Shown: positions 29,774-39,008, counted from the first letter of the stretch. The stretch: DNA of 64,000 nucleotides from Natribaculum luteum (GCF_023008545.1 NZ_CP095397.1:3213199-3277198); one strand, 5' to 3'. Notes: a model not told the origin generated them from the sequence alone. Made by a program: numbers and translations.

Positions 29774-30037
29774 GTGATCGAAGGTGCAGACGTCGAACCG
29801 ATCTACGAGGGATCGAACGGTCGATACTACACCGCCTGGCAGGTCGACCACCGACTGGACACCGGGGAATGGCGACCCTGCCTGCACGACCTCGAGACCG
29901 GTCGCCGGCTGGTCGAGGCGGACGGCGACCTCGTGATGCTCGTGGCGAGAACAGTGAGCGACTGCCCCGGCTGGGTCCGGATTCGCCTGGATCAGGCCGG
30001 ACCGCGCGTCGTCGACGCCCGACGAACGGTCCCCTGA
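29774..30037 (+). CDS. small conserved-looking haloarchaeal protein of unknown function
   Basis: 87 residues from a GTG (29774): an acidic, beta-rich protein with PIYEGSNGRYYTAWQVDHRLD, LHDLETGRRL and DCPGWVRIRL. Composition is natural for a haloarchaeon. An upstream GTG at 29738 would add 12 Arg/Ser-rich residues and is less likely. No domain recognised. Confidence 0.55.
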   Translation: MIEGADVEPIYEGSNGRYYTAWQVDHRLDTGEWRPCLHDLETGRRLVEADGDLVMLVARTVSDCPGWVRIRLDQAGPRVVDARRTVP

Positions 30038-30137
30038 CGAAACGACGCACTCGAGAGGGCGTCACGATTCGTTCCGGATATAATGACTGTCCAGGTTCAG
30101 CCGAGCGTTCTCGAGCCACGGCACACGAAACGTCGAC

Positions 30138-30872
30138 GTGAAACGACGGACGGTACTCGGTTCGGTCGGGTCACTGCTGTCGGTCGGTGCGCTCGCGTAC
30201 GCGAGTCGTGATCCGGTAAATCGGATCGACGTCCGCTTCTGGCTCTCCGAGCGGGCCGCCACCTACGACGGCGTCGTCGAGACGGTCGATGCGTATCTCG
30301 CGACTGCGCTCGACCTCGAGTGGTGGTCACTCGAGGTTTCGTTCGGCGGCGTGGTTTCCGTCTCGACCGAGGACGGTGCCGCGGTGACGACGGGCGGCGA
30401 GTGGCCCTCGCGCGTGATCGCGGGATCGGTCGGTCGTGGCGACGTCGATCCGGTCGCCGACGTCAACCTCCTCGTCACCGACGGGGAGATGCAGACCGCG
30501 CCGACGGGCTACGGCCTGCCCCACGTCGCGTCCGTCGGCGGTGCGCGCCACCTCGCCGCGGCGTCTGCGCCCGATCGACAGCCAGATCCGCTCCCGTATA
30601 CGACGCCGAATCGGGTTGCACAGGTGCTCGTCCACGAGGTCGGCCACGCGCTCGGCCTCGATCACGACCACGGCGTCGCCTACCGGCGCGGAGACACAGT
30701 CGTCGCGACGCCGATGCTCAGTACCTACGCCTGGGACCCCGACTACGACGGCCGGCCGAGGTGTGGCTCGATCGCTTCCGAACGGACGGGTGACGACCGG
30801 CGACTCGCGTGTGCGTTCTCCGAATGTGCCCGGCGCGAACTCGAGACGTACGACGGTGGACTGCCCCTCTGA
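30138..30872 (+). CDS. secreted zinc metalloprotease, matrixin-like
   Basis: 244 residues. An N-terminal twin-arginine-like signal (MKRRTVLGSVGSLLSVGALA) precedes a compact protease domain carrying the extended zinc motif HEVGHALGLDHDHG (HExxHxxGxxH), followed about 20 residues later by a Met in VVATPMLSTYAWD that could be the Met-turn of metzincins. Such haloarchaeal proteins are annotated as matrixin-type peptidases. Four Cys residues are near the C-terminus. Substrate unknown; export by Tat is inferred. Confidence 0.8.
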   Translation: MKRRTVLGSVGSLLSVGALAYASRDPVNRIDVRFWLSERAATYDGVVETVDAYLATALDLEWWSLEVSFGGVVSVSTEDGAAVTTGGEWPSRVIAGSVGRGDVDPVADVNLLVTDGEMQTAPTGYGLPHVASVGGARHLAAASAPDRQPDPLPYTTPNRVAQVLVHEVGHALGLDHDHGVAYRRGDTVVATPMLSTYAWDPDYDGRPRCGSIASERTGDDRRLACAFSECARRELETYDGGLPL

Positions 30873-30948
30873 CAGTCGGTGGACAGTCAACCCAGTTGGC
30901 GGCCGGTCGCACGCGACCGGCGCGTACCGCGTCGATCGCTGGACAGAA

Positions 30949-31296
30949 TTATTCGTCTTCGTCGGTCGACTCCTCGCCGCCGCGTGCGAACGCTTCGGCC
31001 GCGTCCCCGGTCGCGCCGGTGTTTGGCCCTTCGATCAGCGCTTCGAAGTCGTCGACTTCGTCGTACTGGTCTTGGTAGACGAGCGCCGCTTTGCCCAGCG
31101 CAGTAATCTCGTAGAGCCCAGATCGTTCTGCCGGACCGATCTTCTGAACGAGACCGTAGTCTTCGAGTACTGGCAGGCGCGTGTTGATGTTCTTCCGACT
31201 CTTGCCAGTGTGGGCAGCGAGGTTCGTCGCGACGTTTCGCCCCTTGTCTTCGAGTGCCTCGAGGATCAGAAAGTCAGTGGGTTGTCTAAGTTTCAC
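30949..31296 (-). CDS. PhiH1 repressor-like winged-helix regulator
   Basis: 115 residues from a GTG. A winged-helix domain (residues 5-75: QPTDFLILEALEDKGRNVATNLAAHTGKS, INTRLPVLEDYGLVQKIG) is followed by an acidic tail. It resembles the repressor of halophage phiH1 and its many haloarchaeal paralogues. A TATA-like TATATT lies about 26 bases above the start, fitting a leaderless transcript. A perfect palindrome lies between TATA and start, suggesting autoregulation. Confidence 0.82.
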   Translation of the reverse strand: MKLRQPTDFLILEALEDKGRNVATNLAAHTGKSRKNINTRLPVLEDYGLVQKIGPAERSGLYEITALGKAALVYQDQYDEVDDFEALIEGPNTGATGDAAEAFARGGEESTDEDE

Positions 31297-31305
31297 AGGT
31301 GTTCC

Positions 31306-31320
31306 CTCTCATTGTGAGAG
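31306..31320. promoter_or_regulatory. palindromic operator candidate for the PhiH1-like repressor
   Basis: CTCTCA and TGAGAG arms around TTG form a perfect 15-bp palindrome directly between the TATA element (31321-31326) and the GTG start at 31296. A repressor bound there would block the transcription start, which fits autoregulation by the downstream winged-helix protein. Confidence 0.55.
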
Positions 31321-31518
31321 TATATTTCCGATGGTAACTAATACTTTCGGCTCCGACCTCGATGTTGCCGTAGGACATAGCTCACGGAAATTTTTAATAT
31401 GGTCCGGGAACAACTGGCAGATGGGCGTGGACGGAGGCCCTTGCAAACCAGGCTGACACGACCGAATCCCCCCAACTGTCGTTGCCAGACGGGTTCCCCC
31501 ACCCACTGGTTGCACTCT

Positions 31519-31549
31519 CCCCCACCCCCATCCCCCCATCCCCCACCCC
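31519..31549 (-). other. G-quadruplex-forming tract
   Basis: On the minus strand five runs of four to six G are separated by one or two bases (T or AT) over 31 bases, an exceptionally strong G4 pattern. It lies 38 bases past the otsB stop codon and upstream of the minus-strand repressor gene, so it could act in the 3' end of the otsAB transcript or as an insulator before the repressor promoter. Confidence 0.6.
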
Positions 31550-31586
31550 GCCGCACCAGGCGGGGCTGCCGATCAGTTTTCCCATT

Positions 31587-32435
31587 TCACTCGGTTTTCG
31601 ACGCTATCTCTCGCGTCGAACGATCGCCGGATTCACCCACCAGGCCGTCGCCGACGGTCGCGAGCCAGCCTAGAAGCGACGCGACCGCAGACGGCGATCG
31701 AACGCGACAGGACGCGGCCGACGGTCGATCGTCGCCGACGCGGACGCCGAGCCCGTCGGGTTCGACGGCGCGAAACGCCGACTCGTCTGTGACGTCGTCG
31801 CCGACGTAGACCACGAACGTCCCCTCGGGATGGACCGACTCGAGGAGGGAGACGGCGTCGCCTTTCCCCCAGGAGATCGCGGGCGCGAACTCGATCACGC
31901 GTTTTCCCGTCGACGACTCGAGGTCACCGCCGCCGATCCGGTCGACCACGTCGTGAGCGAGCCGCCGCACGACGGGACGGGCCGCCGACGGCACCGATCT
32001 GACGTGGACGGTCCCCGTCAGGCGCTTGTTCTCGACGCGACAGCCAGCAATCGGATCGACGGCCGTCTCGAGTGCGCGACAGGTTCGTTCGACGAGTTCC
32101 GTACGCTCGCGAGCGACCGGGTGGACGAGCCTCGATCCGTCGCGAACGAGTTCGAGACCGTGGTTGCCCGCGCAGGTCGACACCGCGTCAACGCGCGAGC
32201 GCACGTCGGCCAGTCTGCGGCCGCTGACGATCGCCGTCGACACGTTCGTCGCAGACGCGAGCGACTCGACAGCAGCCTCGGTTGCCGGCGTCAGCGACGC
32301 CTCGTCGGGGTCGTCGACGATCGGCGCGAGCGTCCCGTCGAAGTCGAGACAGACAAGCAGTTCCGACACCAGATCGAGTTCCCGTCGCAACCGTGGCAGG
32401 TGCTCGTCGATCGGCCGTGGGCGTGTCTCGGACAT
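31587..32435 (-). CDS. otsB: trehalose-6-phosphate phosphatase
   Basis: 282 residues of the HAD superfamily. The nucleophile motif LVCLDFDGTLAP gives Asp31 and Asp33; later motifs are AIVSGR, NHGLEL and the FVVYVGDDVTDESAF metal site. It removes phosphate from trehalose-6-phosphate to give trehalose, a compatible solute. ATG at 32435 is used; a GTG at 32444 overlaps the otsA stop (GTGA) and would add three residues. Either way it is tightly coupled to otsA. Confidence 0.93.
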   Translation of the reverse strand: MSETRPRPIDEHLPRLRRELDLVSELLVCLDFDGTLAPIVDDPDEASLTPATEAAVESLASATNVSTAIVSGRRLADVRSRVDAVSTCAGNHGLELVRDGSRLVHPVARERTELVERTCRALETAVDPIAGCRVENKRLTGTVHVRSVPSAARPVVRRLAHDVVDRIGGGDLESSTGKRVIEFAPAISWGKGDAVSLLESVHPEGTFVVYVGDDVTDESAFRAVEPDGLGVRVGDDRPSAASCRVRSPSAVASLLGWLATVGDGLVGESGDRSTREIASKTE

Positions 32436-32440
32436 CGGTT

Positions 32441-34117
32441 TCACGTCGATCGCGGTCTCCGACTCCGGTTGCGATTCGCGGAGTGTCCTGCCTCGTGAAG
32501 CCGTCGCAGTTCGCCGAACTGGGCGTGCATCCACGACTCGAGGTCGCGTTCGAAGACGCGCCGGCGAAGGCCGTCCATCCGTCGACGTCGTTCCGACGGC
32601 GGTGCCGTGAGGGCAGCCTCGATCGTCGTCGCGAACTCCTCTCGACGTCGCGGCTCGATGGTGTACACGAACTCGCCGAGCGTCTCGTGCGCCCCGACGG
32701 TGCTGCTCAGGACCAGCGAGCCGTCGCCGTCGACGCTCGCTGCGACGTACTCCTGGGCGACGAGGTTCATCCCGTCGACGAGCGGGCTGACGACCATGAC
32801 GTCCGCCCGACGGTAGAGCGCACAGAGGTCCGCACGCGGCAGGTACTCTTCGACGTAGACGATCGGTCGCCACCCGTCCTGCTCGAAGCGCGCGTTGATC
32901 CGATCGACCTCGCTGCGGACGTACTCGCCGTGTCGCTGGTAGGTCGGGATTTCGGTTCGGCTCGGCATCGACTTCTGGACGAACGTGAACTCGCCTCGCC
33001 ACGCGGGGTTGCGCTCGAAGAACCGCTCGACCGCCGCGAGGCGCTCGGGAATCCCCTTCGTGTAATCGAGTCGGTCGACGCCGAGTCCGATCGCGTTCCC
33101 CTTCGGGATACCGTGGTTCTCGCGAACGTCGTCCCACCTGGTGACGTCGATCGACCGGCTCTGCTGGTCGTACGCCGCCGCGTCGACGCCCATCGGCGTC
33201 GCGACGATCCGGATCTCGCGACCGCGATAGTGGACGACTCGCCTGCGTGAGTCGACGATCGCCCCCGGAACGAACGCGTCGACGCACTCGAGGAAGTGCT
33301 CGCAGTACCGGTCGACGTGGAATCCGAGGAGGTCGTTGCCGAGCAGTCCCTCGAGCAGTTCCCGTCTGGCCGGACAACGGTGGAAGACCGCGGGTGCTGG
33401 CCACGGGATGTGCCAGAACTGGGCGATCGTCACGGACCGTGGGACGCTCTCGCGGATCATCGCCGGGGCGAGACCGAAGTGGTAGTCTTGCAGCCAGACG
33501 ACGGCGTCGTCGGTTGCGTGGTCGGCGACCGCGTCGGCGAACTGCCGGTTGACCGCCCTGTACCACTCGAGGTCGTTCGGCCGGTACTCGACTATATCGG
33601 GGAACCCGTGGCACAGCGGCCAGAGGACGCGGTTGCTGAACCCGCGGTAGTAGGCGTCGACCGCCTCGTCAGAGAGCCACACACGCTGGAGCGTGTACGC
33701 CCCTTCCTCGTCTTCCGGCGGGACCTGAACGCAGCCGTCGTCGCCCGTGACGTCGCGGTCGGCGTCGCCGTCGCCCCAGGCGATCCACGTGCCGCCGGAC
33801 CGACGGAGTACCGGGTCGAGCCCCGCGGTCAGCCCGCCCGTCGGTCGGTCGACCGTGATCGGTCGCTCGTCGTCTCCGTTCGTATCGGCGACGAGCGAGG
33901 GGCCGCCGGTCGTTCCACCGTCGACGGTCGCTTGCCCGCCGCTATCGCTGGATTCGCTCGAGTCGTCGTCCGCGTACTCGTGTCGGTACGGTTGTCGGTT
34001 CGAGACGGCGATCAACGAGCCTGGAACCGCCGTCGACGTGCCATCGCGCTCCGCCGTCCGTCGATAGCCTTCGGTACCGCCGTCCGCCGACGACTGTCGC
34101 TCCTCGTTGTGACACAT
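32441..34117 (-). CDS. otsA: trehalose-6-phosphate synthase (GT20)
   Basis: 558 residues of GT family 20. It joins glucose from a nucleotide sugar to glucose-6-phosphate. Motifs seen are LIAVSNRQPYRH, WLQDYHFGLAPAMIR, FWHIPWPAPAVF, GVDRLDYTKGIPERL and SPLVDGMNLVAQEYVA. Two features are longer than in bacterial OtsA: an N-terminal 30-residue extension and an acidic/Gly-rich insertion after NRQPYRHEY (about residues 45-85). First gene of the otsAB pair. Cytoplasmic; osmotic or stress protection is the usual role. Confidence 0.93.
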   Translation of the reverse strand: MCHNEERQSSADGGTEGYRRTAERDGTSTAVPGSLIAVSNRQPYRHEYADDDSSESSDSGGQATVDGGTTGGPSLVADTNGDDERPITVDRPTGGLTAGLDPVLRRSGGTWIAWGDGDADRDVTGDDGCVQVPPEDEEGAYTLQRVWLSDEAVDAYYRGFSNRVLWPLCHGFPDIVEYRPNDLEWYRAVNRQFADAVADHATDDAVVWLQDYHFGLAPAMIRESVPRSVTIAQFWHIPWPAPAVFHRCPARRELLEGLLGNDLLGFHVDRYCEHFLECVDAFVPGAIVDSRRRVVHYRGREIRIVATPMGVDAAAYDQQSRSIDVTRWDDVRENHGIPKGNAIGLGVDRLDYTKGIPERLAAVERFFERNPAWRGEFTFVQKSMPSRTEIPTYQRHGEYVRSEVDRINARFEQDGWRPIVYVEEYLPRADLCALYRRADVMVVSPLVDGMNLVAQEYVAASVDGDGSLVLSSTVGAHETLGEFVYTIEPRRREEFATTIEAALTAPPSERRRRMDGLRRRVFERDLESWMHAQFGELRRLHEAGHSANRNRSRRPRST

Positions 34118-34206
34118 TCGCCCCGATAGAACACCGCCCCCACTGGTTCGTTGCCGGCCTGCAGTCTCATGGTCGTTTAGTGGCGTATCGGAGCGAACCT
34201 CGCTGC

Positions 34207-35370
34207 TTATTCGTCGACCGGCCCTCTCGGCAGCGATTTCTGCATTTCAGGAACGTCCCCGACGGGTTCCGCCACCTCAGCCGACGGCGGCGCGGGCGGT
34301 TCGTAGACGTACAGGACGTCTCCCTCACACACGACGTAGTGACTGTTCCCGTGTGCCGTCCGCGCGAGTATCACCGCATCGGTCTGGATCGCCACCCGGG
34401 CGAGTTCCCCGAGCGTCTGGACGTCGACACGCGGTCGATCCGCCATCGCGGCTGGAAGTTCAGCCCTGACGATCAACTCCGCGAACTCCGCCCGATCGTC
34501 ACGATAGGCGAGCCACGCCCGCTCGAGTGCGGACGGTTCGTGATAGCTGGCGACGATCAACAGTCCGCCGCCGACGAGGGCAGCGGCGACGAGCAGTAGC
34601 CCACCGACCGTCCAGACCGGGCCGTACGACCGAGTGACGGTAACGGCCTCCGTCGCGGAGATCGGCTCTTCGAACGGGTCGGCGTCGAACGCGTACGTGG
34701 CTCCGTCGTGCGTGAGATCGATCTGTCGTCGTCGCGTCGCAGTTCGCTGCTGGCCGTCGATCGTCCCGTCGACCGTCGTCGTGACGTCGACGACTGTCTC
34801 GACGTCGCCCGGGCGTGCTCCCAGCCGTCGGTCGATCTCCTCGAGTCGCGACTCGAGACGGGAGACGTTCACCTCGAAGTCGGCGACGACCTCCTCGCCG
34901 GGGTCGACCGCCGTGCGCTCTCTGGTTGCAAGTTGCTCTCGCTGTTCCCAGTAGACCACGTCGCCGTCGACCGACCGGGCGACGAGGTCGACCTCGAGTC
35001 TCGTCGTGACGTTCTCGCCGCTGCTCGCCTCGTAGCCGGCGGTGACCGTCCCGACTGCAGTCGGCGAGAGTCGCGTGTAGTACACCGGTTCGTCGCGCAG
35101 TTCGCTCCCGGTGTCGTAGATCGGATTCGGTTCGACGACGGTCGCGCCGTGTGAGAACGTTCCCGTCATCGACCACGACTCGGTCTGTCGCGTTTCGCGC
35201 CGCTCACCCGGATCGACGTAGGCGGTGTAGGACAGCCAGCCACCGACACACAGGAGGGCGACGACGACGAGGACCGCGAGCTGCCGGTGGTCGACGAGAC
35301 GGACGCGCCAGCGCAAGACGGTCTCGTTCGTCGGCTCGCCGTCCGGTTCCTCGAGTCGCGCCCCGGTCAT
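34207..35370 (-). CDS. DUF5305 membrane protein
   Basis: 387 residues. A membrane segment at about 33-52 (LAVLVVVALLCVGGWLSYTAYV) is followed by an extracytoplasmic beta domain (GTFSHGATVVEPNPIYDTGSELRDEPVYYTRLSP), a second membrane segment near 260-285 and a cytoplasmic tail. This layout matches haloarchaeal DUF5305. The ATG at 35370 overlaps the signal peptidase stop (ATGA), which fixes the start against a 47-residue longer frame. DUF5305 genes commonly follow S26 peptidase genes. It is the last gene of the four-gene operon starting at 39008. Function unknown; it may assist the exported products. Confidence 0.85.
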   Translation of the reverse strand: MTGARLEEPDGEPTNETVLRWRVRLVDHRQLAVLVVVALLCVGGWLSYTAYVDPGERRETRQTESWSMTGTFSHGATVVEPNPIYDTGSELRDEPVYYTRLSPTAVGTVTAGYEASSGENVTTRLEVDLVARSVDGDVVYWEQREQLATRERTAVDPGEEVVADFEVNVSRLESRLEEIDRRLGARPGDVETVVDVTTTVDGTIDGQQRTATRRRQIDLTHDGATYAFDADPFEEPISATEAVTVTRSYGPVWTVGGLLLVAAALVGGGLLIVASYHEPSALERAWLAYRDDRAEFAELIVRAELPAAMADRPRVDVQTLGELARVAIQTDAVILARTAHGNSHYVVCEGDVLYVYEPPAPPSAEVAEPVGDVPEMQKSLPRGPVDE

Positions 35371-36509
35371 CGCTCGAGTCGGAACCGCTGGTTGCGGGTG
35401 CAGTATCCTCCTTTTCGTGCCGGTCGACTCCCACCCGAGTCGATTAGACGTCGACAGAGCACGTACGCGATCGCGCCCAGCAGCGCGACGATCGCGCCCA
35501 GCGGGAGCCACGGGTGACGGTCGTAGAGGGCGTCGATGACTGGCCGGGGGAGCAGATACAGGTAGCGGTGCTCGACCACGGTGCGTTCGTAGTGGCCCTC
35601 TGATTCGGGGGCCGTGATCGAGACCGTGACGTCTTCGCTGTCGCGTCCTGGCACGATTGCGGCGTGCCGCTCGAGTGTGACGCCTTCGTCTCTGGGTTCC
35701 AGATACGCGACGATCGGAGCGAAGCCGGCGTTCGAGACCCGGTAGGACGTCTCGACGATCCCGCCGGGCTCGGCCAGTAACTCACCGTCCGGTGCCGGGT
35801 CGGTGCTGACGAACGCGATCGACTCGGCCCCCGCCGGGACGACCATCGCCGCCGTCGCAGCGACCGCCACGACGAGTGCGACCGCGACGGCGACGCGACG
35901 GGGTTCCGTCGTCCCGTCGTCGATCCGGCGGTCGAGACGCCACCGACGCCGTTCGCGAACCGTTTCGATCATGTAGCCGGCGAGCGACAGTACCAGGAGC
36001 AACGACGCCACTGCCCTTCCGCTCTGGTCCCCACCAGTTCCGGTGACGTCGGCGATTCCCGCCTGCACGACGCCGAAGACGGTTCCAGTCGTCGTGACCG
36101 CGACTCCCAGACCGGGTATCCTGACGACCGTGCCGTCGATCTGCAGTGCCGTCGCGACGATCTGTTCCTCTCGTACGTGTGGTTCGCCATCCTGCTGGTC
36201 GGTTACCGGGTTCGCGTCGCCACGGGTGACGTAGCCGTCGTCGGTCGCGCGGACGACGCGATGGGTTACCAGTTCGTCGTCGACGCCGTCGCCTGACTCG
36301 TAGACGATCACGTCGCCCGGTTCGACGTCGCCCACCAGGAGGGTCGGCACTGCGACGAAGCCGTCACCAGCGTCCATCGCCGGCTCCATGCTGTCACTCG
36401 AGACGTACCCCAGCAAAAGCGGCTGGCCGAGTGCCTGTCCGGCTATCGCTGCGAGTACCGTCACCAGCAGTGCGATCCGAACGAACCGGGCGACGTAGCG
36501 AACGCTCAT
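35367..36509 (-). CDS. S26 signal peptidase, SipW-like, with C-terminal extension
   Basis: 380 residues. An N-terminal anchor is followed by the catalytic Ser40 in GYVSSDSMEPAM and His83 in LVTHRVV, with the RGDANPVTD block holding Asp98, the archaeal Ser-His arrangement in place of Ser-Lys. After residue 160 come a second membrane region and an extracytoplasmic domain with a C-terminal membrane anchor near 345-365, absent from minimal peptidases. It is in one operon with a DUF1102 protein, a class thought to use SipW-type signal sequences, so cleavage of that neighbour is the likely job. Confidence 0.88.
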   Translation of the reverse strand: MSVRYVARFVRIALLVTVLAAIAGQALGQPLLLGYVSSDSMEPAMDAGDGFVAVPTLLVGDVEPGDVIVYESGDGVDDELVTHRVVRATDDGYVTRGDANPVTDQQDGEPHVREEQIVATALQIDGTVVRIPGLGVAVTTTGTVFGVVQAGIADVTGTGGDQSGRAVASLLLVLSLAGYMIETVRERRRWRLDRRIDDGTTEPRRVAVAVALVVAVAATAAMVVPAGAESIAFVSTDPAPDGELLAEPGGIVETSYRVSNAGFAPIVAYLEPRDEGVTLERHAAIVPGRDSEDVTVSITAPESEGHYERTVVEHRYLYLLPRPVIDALYDRHPWLPLGAIVALLGAIAYVLCRRLIDSGGSRPARKGGYCTRNQRFRLER

Positions 36510-36527
36510 GGTCCCCCCATCCGTCGA

Positions 36528-37499
36528 TCAGGCCTGATAGTTCGCCCGGTAGCGTTTCCCGGCCTCGACGTCGGCGAGGTCCTCGAGTTCGACGATGTCA
36601 TCTTCGGTAAGTTCGTCCCACTCGTCGACGTACGCCACGGCGTCGTCGTACTCGGCGAAACAGACGGGACTGCCGCCCGGCATCGGAGTCGTGTACTTCT
36701 GGAACGTCCGGCTATCGAGGACGAAGTAGCCCTCGCGCATGTCGATGAACGCCTCCCAGCCGGGGTGTGCAGCGGACGATCCGTCGTCAGGATCGGTGTC
36801 GACGTCGGTGAAGTCGGGCGCCCAGATGGTCACGAGTTCGTCCTCGATCGTTCCCTCGTGTTTACCGTCGTAATCCGTCGCGTCGTGGTCTGTGGGGTGG
36901 ATCCAGTACTCGACGGCACAGCCGAGCGAACAGAACTCGATCCGACTCCCGTCCGCGTGTGTCGCCTGGGCGTGCCAGCCCTCGTACATCTCGGTCAGCA
37001 TGTTACAGACCGGGCAGATTTTCTCCTCGTCGGGCTGGTACCACTCCACCGGCGCGTCCTGGACCGCCAGCGTCCCGCTCTCCGTGCCGTCCTCGAGGTT
37101 CGCCGTCACCGTCCATTCGTTCTCCCCGAGGGAAATGCCGCCTCGCTCGACGCTCTCGTAGTCGGTATCGACGCCGACGGTCGCCGTCTCGCTGTCGCCA
37201 GCGGCGACGGTAACGACCTCCTCCCGGCGCTCGTCGCCGACGTCGACGCTGACGGCCACGTCGTGATCGTCGTCACCGTCGTTCGTCAACTCGAGGTCGA
37301 ACTCGACGGTGTCGCGAACTGTCACCGCCGTCGGACTGTCGACGACCGAGAGCGAGCCGGCGACGGTGGGCAGGCTGCTGTCGCCGTCACCGTCGCTACC
37401 GTCACCGTCACCGTCGCCGTCGTCGCCGGCGCCGAGACAGCCGGCGACGACCCCTGTCAGTGCGATACTACTCCCGCGGACGAACGTTCTCCTGTGCAT
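36528..37499 (-). CDS. NosL-family copper lipoprotein with CARDB-like domain
   Basis: 323 residues. A twin-arginine signal with lipobox (MHRRTFVRGSSIALTGVVAGCLG) is followed by an Asp/Gly linker, a beta-sandwich resembling CARDB domains (about 50-150) and a NosL domain with KICPVCNMLTEMYEGWHAQ and EFCSLGCAVEYW. NosL proteins bind Cu(I) and help load the copper sites of nitrous oxide reductase. It is closely similar, over both domains, to the protein encoded immediately upstream, so a tandem duplication is likely. 81 bp behind that gene and 18 bp before the signal peptidase; same operon. Confidence 0.85.
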   Translation of the reverse strand: MHRRTFVRGSSIALTGVVAGCLGAGDDGDGDGDGSDGDGDSSLPTVAGSLSVVDSPTAVTVRDTVEFDLELTNDGDDDHDVAVSVDVGDERREEVVTVAAGDSETATVGVDTDYESVERGGISLGENEWTVTANLEDGTESGTLAVQDAPVEWYQPDEEKICPVCNMLTEMYEGWHAQATHADGSRIEFCSLGCAVEYWIHPTDHDATDYDGKHEGTIEDELVTIWAPDFTDVDTDPDDGSSAAHPGWEAFIDMREGYFVLDSRTFQKYTTPMPGGSPVCFAEYDDAVAYVDEWDELTEDDIVELEDLADVEAGKRYRANYQA

Positions 37500-37580
37500 G
37501 TCGAACTCGTCTGGATTCGCTTGTTAGCTGTGCGACCTTGCCGCCACGCGACGGAACGCGAAGGGGGAAGGGAGACGTCG

Positions 37581-39008
37581 TTACCGATAGTTCGCCCTGT
37601 ACATCAGGCCGTGCTCGTCGACGAGGTCCTCGAGTTCGACGATGTCGTCTTCGGTGACGTCGTCCCACTCGTCGACGTACGCCACGGCGTCGTCGTGGCT
37701 GGCGAAACAGACCGGGCTCCCACTCATCGGCGTATTGAACTTGGTCGCGGTGTTCTCGTCGAGGACGAAGTAGCCCTCGCGCATGTCGATGAACGCCTCC
37801 CAGCCGGGGTGTGAGTCGGTGTACTCGCCGGTCTCGACGTCGGTGAAGTCGGGTGCCCAGATGGTCACGAGTTCGTCTTCGACCGTTCCGTCGTGTTTGC
37901 CGTCGTAGCCCGACCCGTCGTGGGAAGTGGGATTGACCCAGTACTCGACGGCACAGCCGAGCGAACAGAACTCGATCCGGCTGCCGTCGACGTGTGTCGC
38001 CTGGGCGTGCCACGCCTCGTAGGTCTCGGTCAGCATATTACAGACCGGACAGATCTTGTCGCCGTCGGGCTGGTACCACTGGACTGCCGCATCGTTGACC
38101 GAAAGCGATCCGGTCAGCTCGTCGGTGTCGGCGTCGATCTCGGCTGAGACCGCCCACTCGTTGTCCTGGAGCGTCAGGCCGCCCTTTTCGACGTCTTCGT
38201 ACTCCGTTGGAATCTCGAAGACCACGTCCTCGCTACTGCCGTCGGCGACCGTCACCGTCTCTTCGAACGTGCCGTAGTGGGTGCTGGGATCGACGCCCTC
38301 CACGTCGAGGGCCACCGTCGCCTCCTGCTGGCCGCCGGTCTCGTTCGTCACCGTCGCGGTGATTTCGGCCACCTCGCGGACGTCGACGCTGCTCGGTGCG
38401 GCGACCTCGAGGAACTCTCCGCTGCTTTGCTCGTCGTCGCTCCCCTCGTCGTCCTCATCTCCGGTGTCGTCACCGCCGTCGGTCGCCGAACTGTCGGCGA
38501 CGAACATGACAGTCGACTCGTCGCCGCTCGGCAGCGCAGCCTCGACGTCGTCGTGGTCGGTCAGGTCGGCCCGGAGCGTGATCGTCTCGCTGTTGTCGCC
38601 GTCCTCGACCGAACCGAGCGAGACGGCGTTCGTCTCGCCGACGATCGATTCGCCGCCGATCCGATAATCCAGGATGGCAGCGTCGTCGTCCCCGAGCCAG
38701 TCTTGCTCTTCGACGTAGAGGTCGACCGCCTGCGTCCCCGTGTTCGTCACCAGAAGCAGGTCGTCGAACTGCACCCACCCGTTCTCGTCGACGTCGTCGA
38801 TGATGACCTCGAGCGGCCCGTTTGCCGGATCGTCGACGTACTCGCCGACGTCGCCGGCGTAATCGTCGTTCGGTTCGACGTGAATGTAGCCGTCGCCGGT
38901 CCCGATCGAGACCCCGTGACCGGCACCGGCCGCACTGAACGCACCCGTCCCGAAAAACAACCCGACGCCGGTGGCAGCCGAGCCGATGAGGAAATTCCGA
39001 CGCTCCAT
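37581..39008 (-). CDS. DUF1102 (SipW-dependent) protein fused to CARDB-like and NosL domains
   Basis: 475 residues. The N-terminus MERRNFLIGSAATGVGLFFGTGAFSAA and the following VSIGTGDGYIHVEPND fit DUF1102, a haloarchaeal relative of TasA/camelysin. Residues about 175-205 are an acidic/Ser linker, followed by a CARDB-like domain and a NosL domain with KICPVCNMLTETYEAWHAQ and EFCSLGCAVEYW. No lipobox Cys is present, unlike the other NosL proteins, so release after signal cleavage or incorporation into a surface structure is likely. First gene of the operon with NosL, S26 peptidase and DUF5305; an ACCAGA box lies about 130 bp upstream. Confidence 0.85.
   Translation of the reverse strand: MERRNFLIGSAATGVGLFFGTGAFSAAGAGHGVSIGTGDGYIHVEPNDDYAGDVGEYVDDPANGPLEVIIDDVDENGWVQFDDLLLVTNTGTQAVDLYVEEQDWLGDDDAAILDYRIGGESIVGETNAVSLGSVEDGDNSETITLRADLTDHDDVEAALPSGDESTVMFVADSSATDGGDDTGDEDDEGSDDEQSSGEFLEVAAPSSVDVREVAEITATVTNETGGQQEATVALDVEGVDPSTHYGTFEETVTVADGSSEDVVFEIPTEYEDVEKGGLTLQDNEWAVSAEIDADTDELTGSLSVNDAAVQWYQPDGDKICPVCNMLTETYEAWHAQATHVDGSRIEFCSLGCAVEYWVNPTSHDGSGYDGKHDGTVEDELVTIWAPDFTDVETGEYTDSHPGWEAFIDMREGYFVLDENTATKFNTPMSGSPVCFASHDDAVAYVDEWDDVTEDDIVELEDLVDEHGLMYRANYR

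Noticed and set aside
31587..33614. A single 675-residue protein covering otsB and part of otsA
   Set aside because: The first 390 or so residues are an Arg-rich shadow of otsA; real OtsB starts at 32435 or 32444.
37500..37580. A sixth ACCAGA box before the NosL gene at 36528
   Set aside because: Only a short CCAGA is present, very close to the start codon and without the rest of the motif or a TATA element; the gene is probably read from the upstream promoter.
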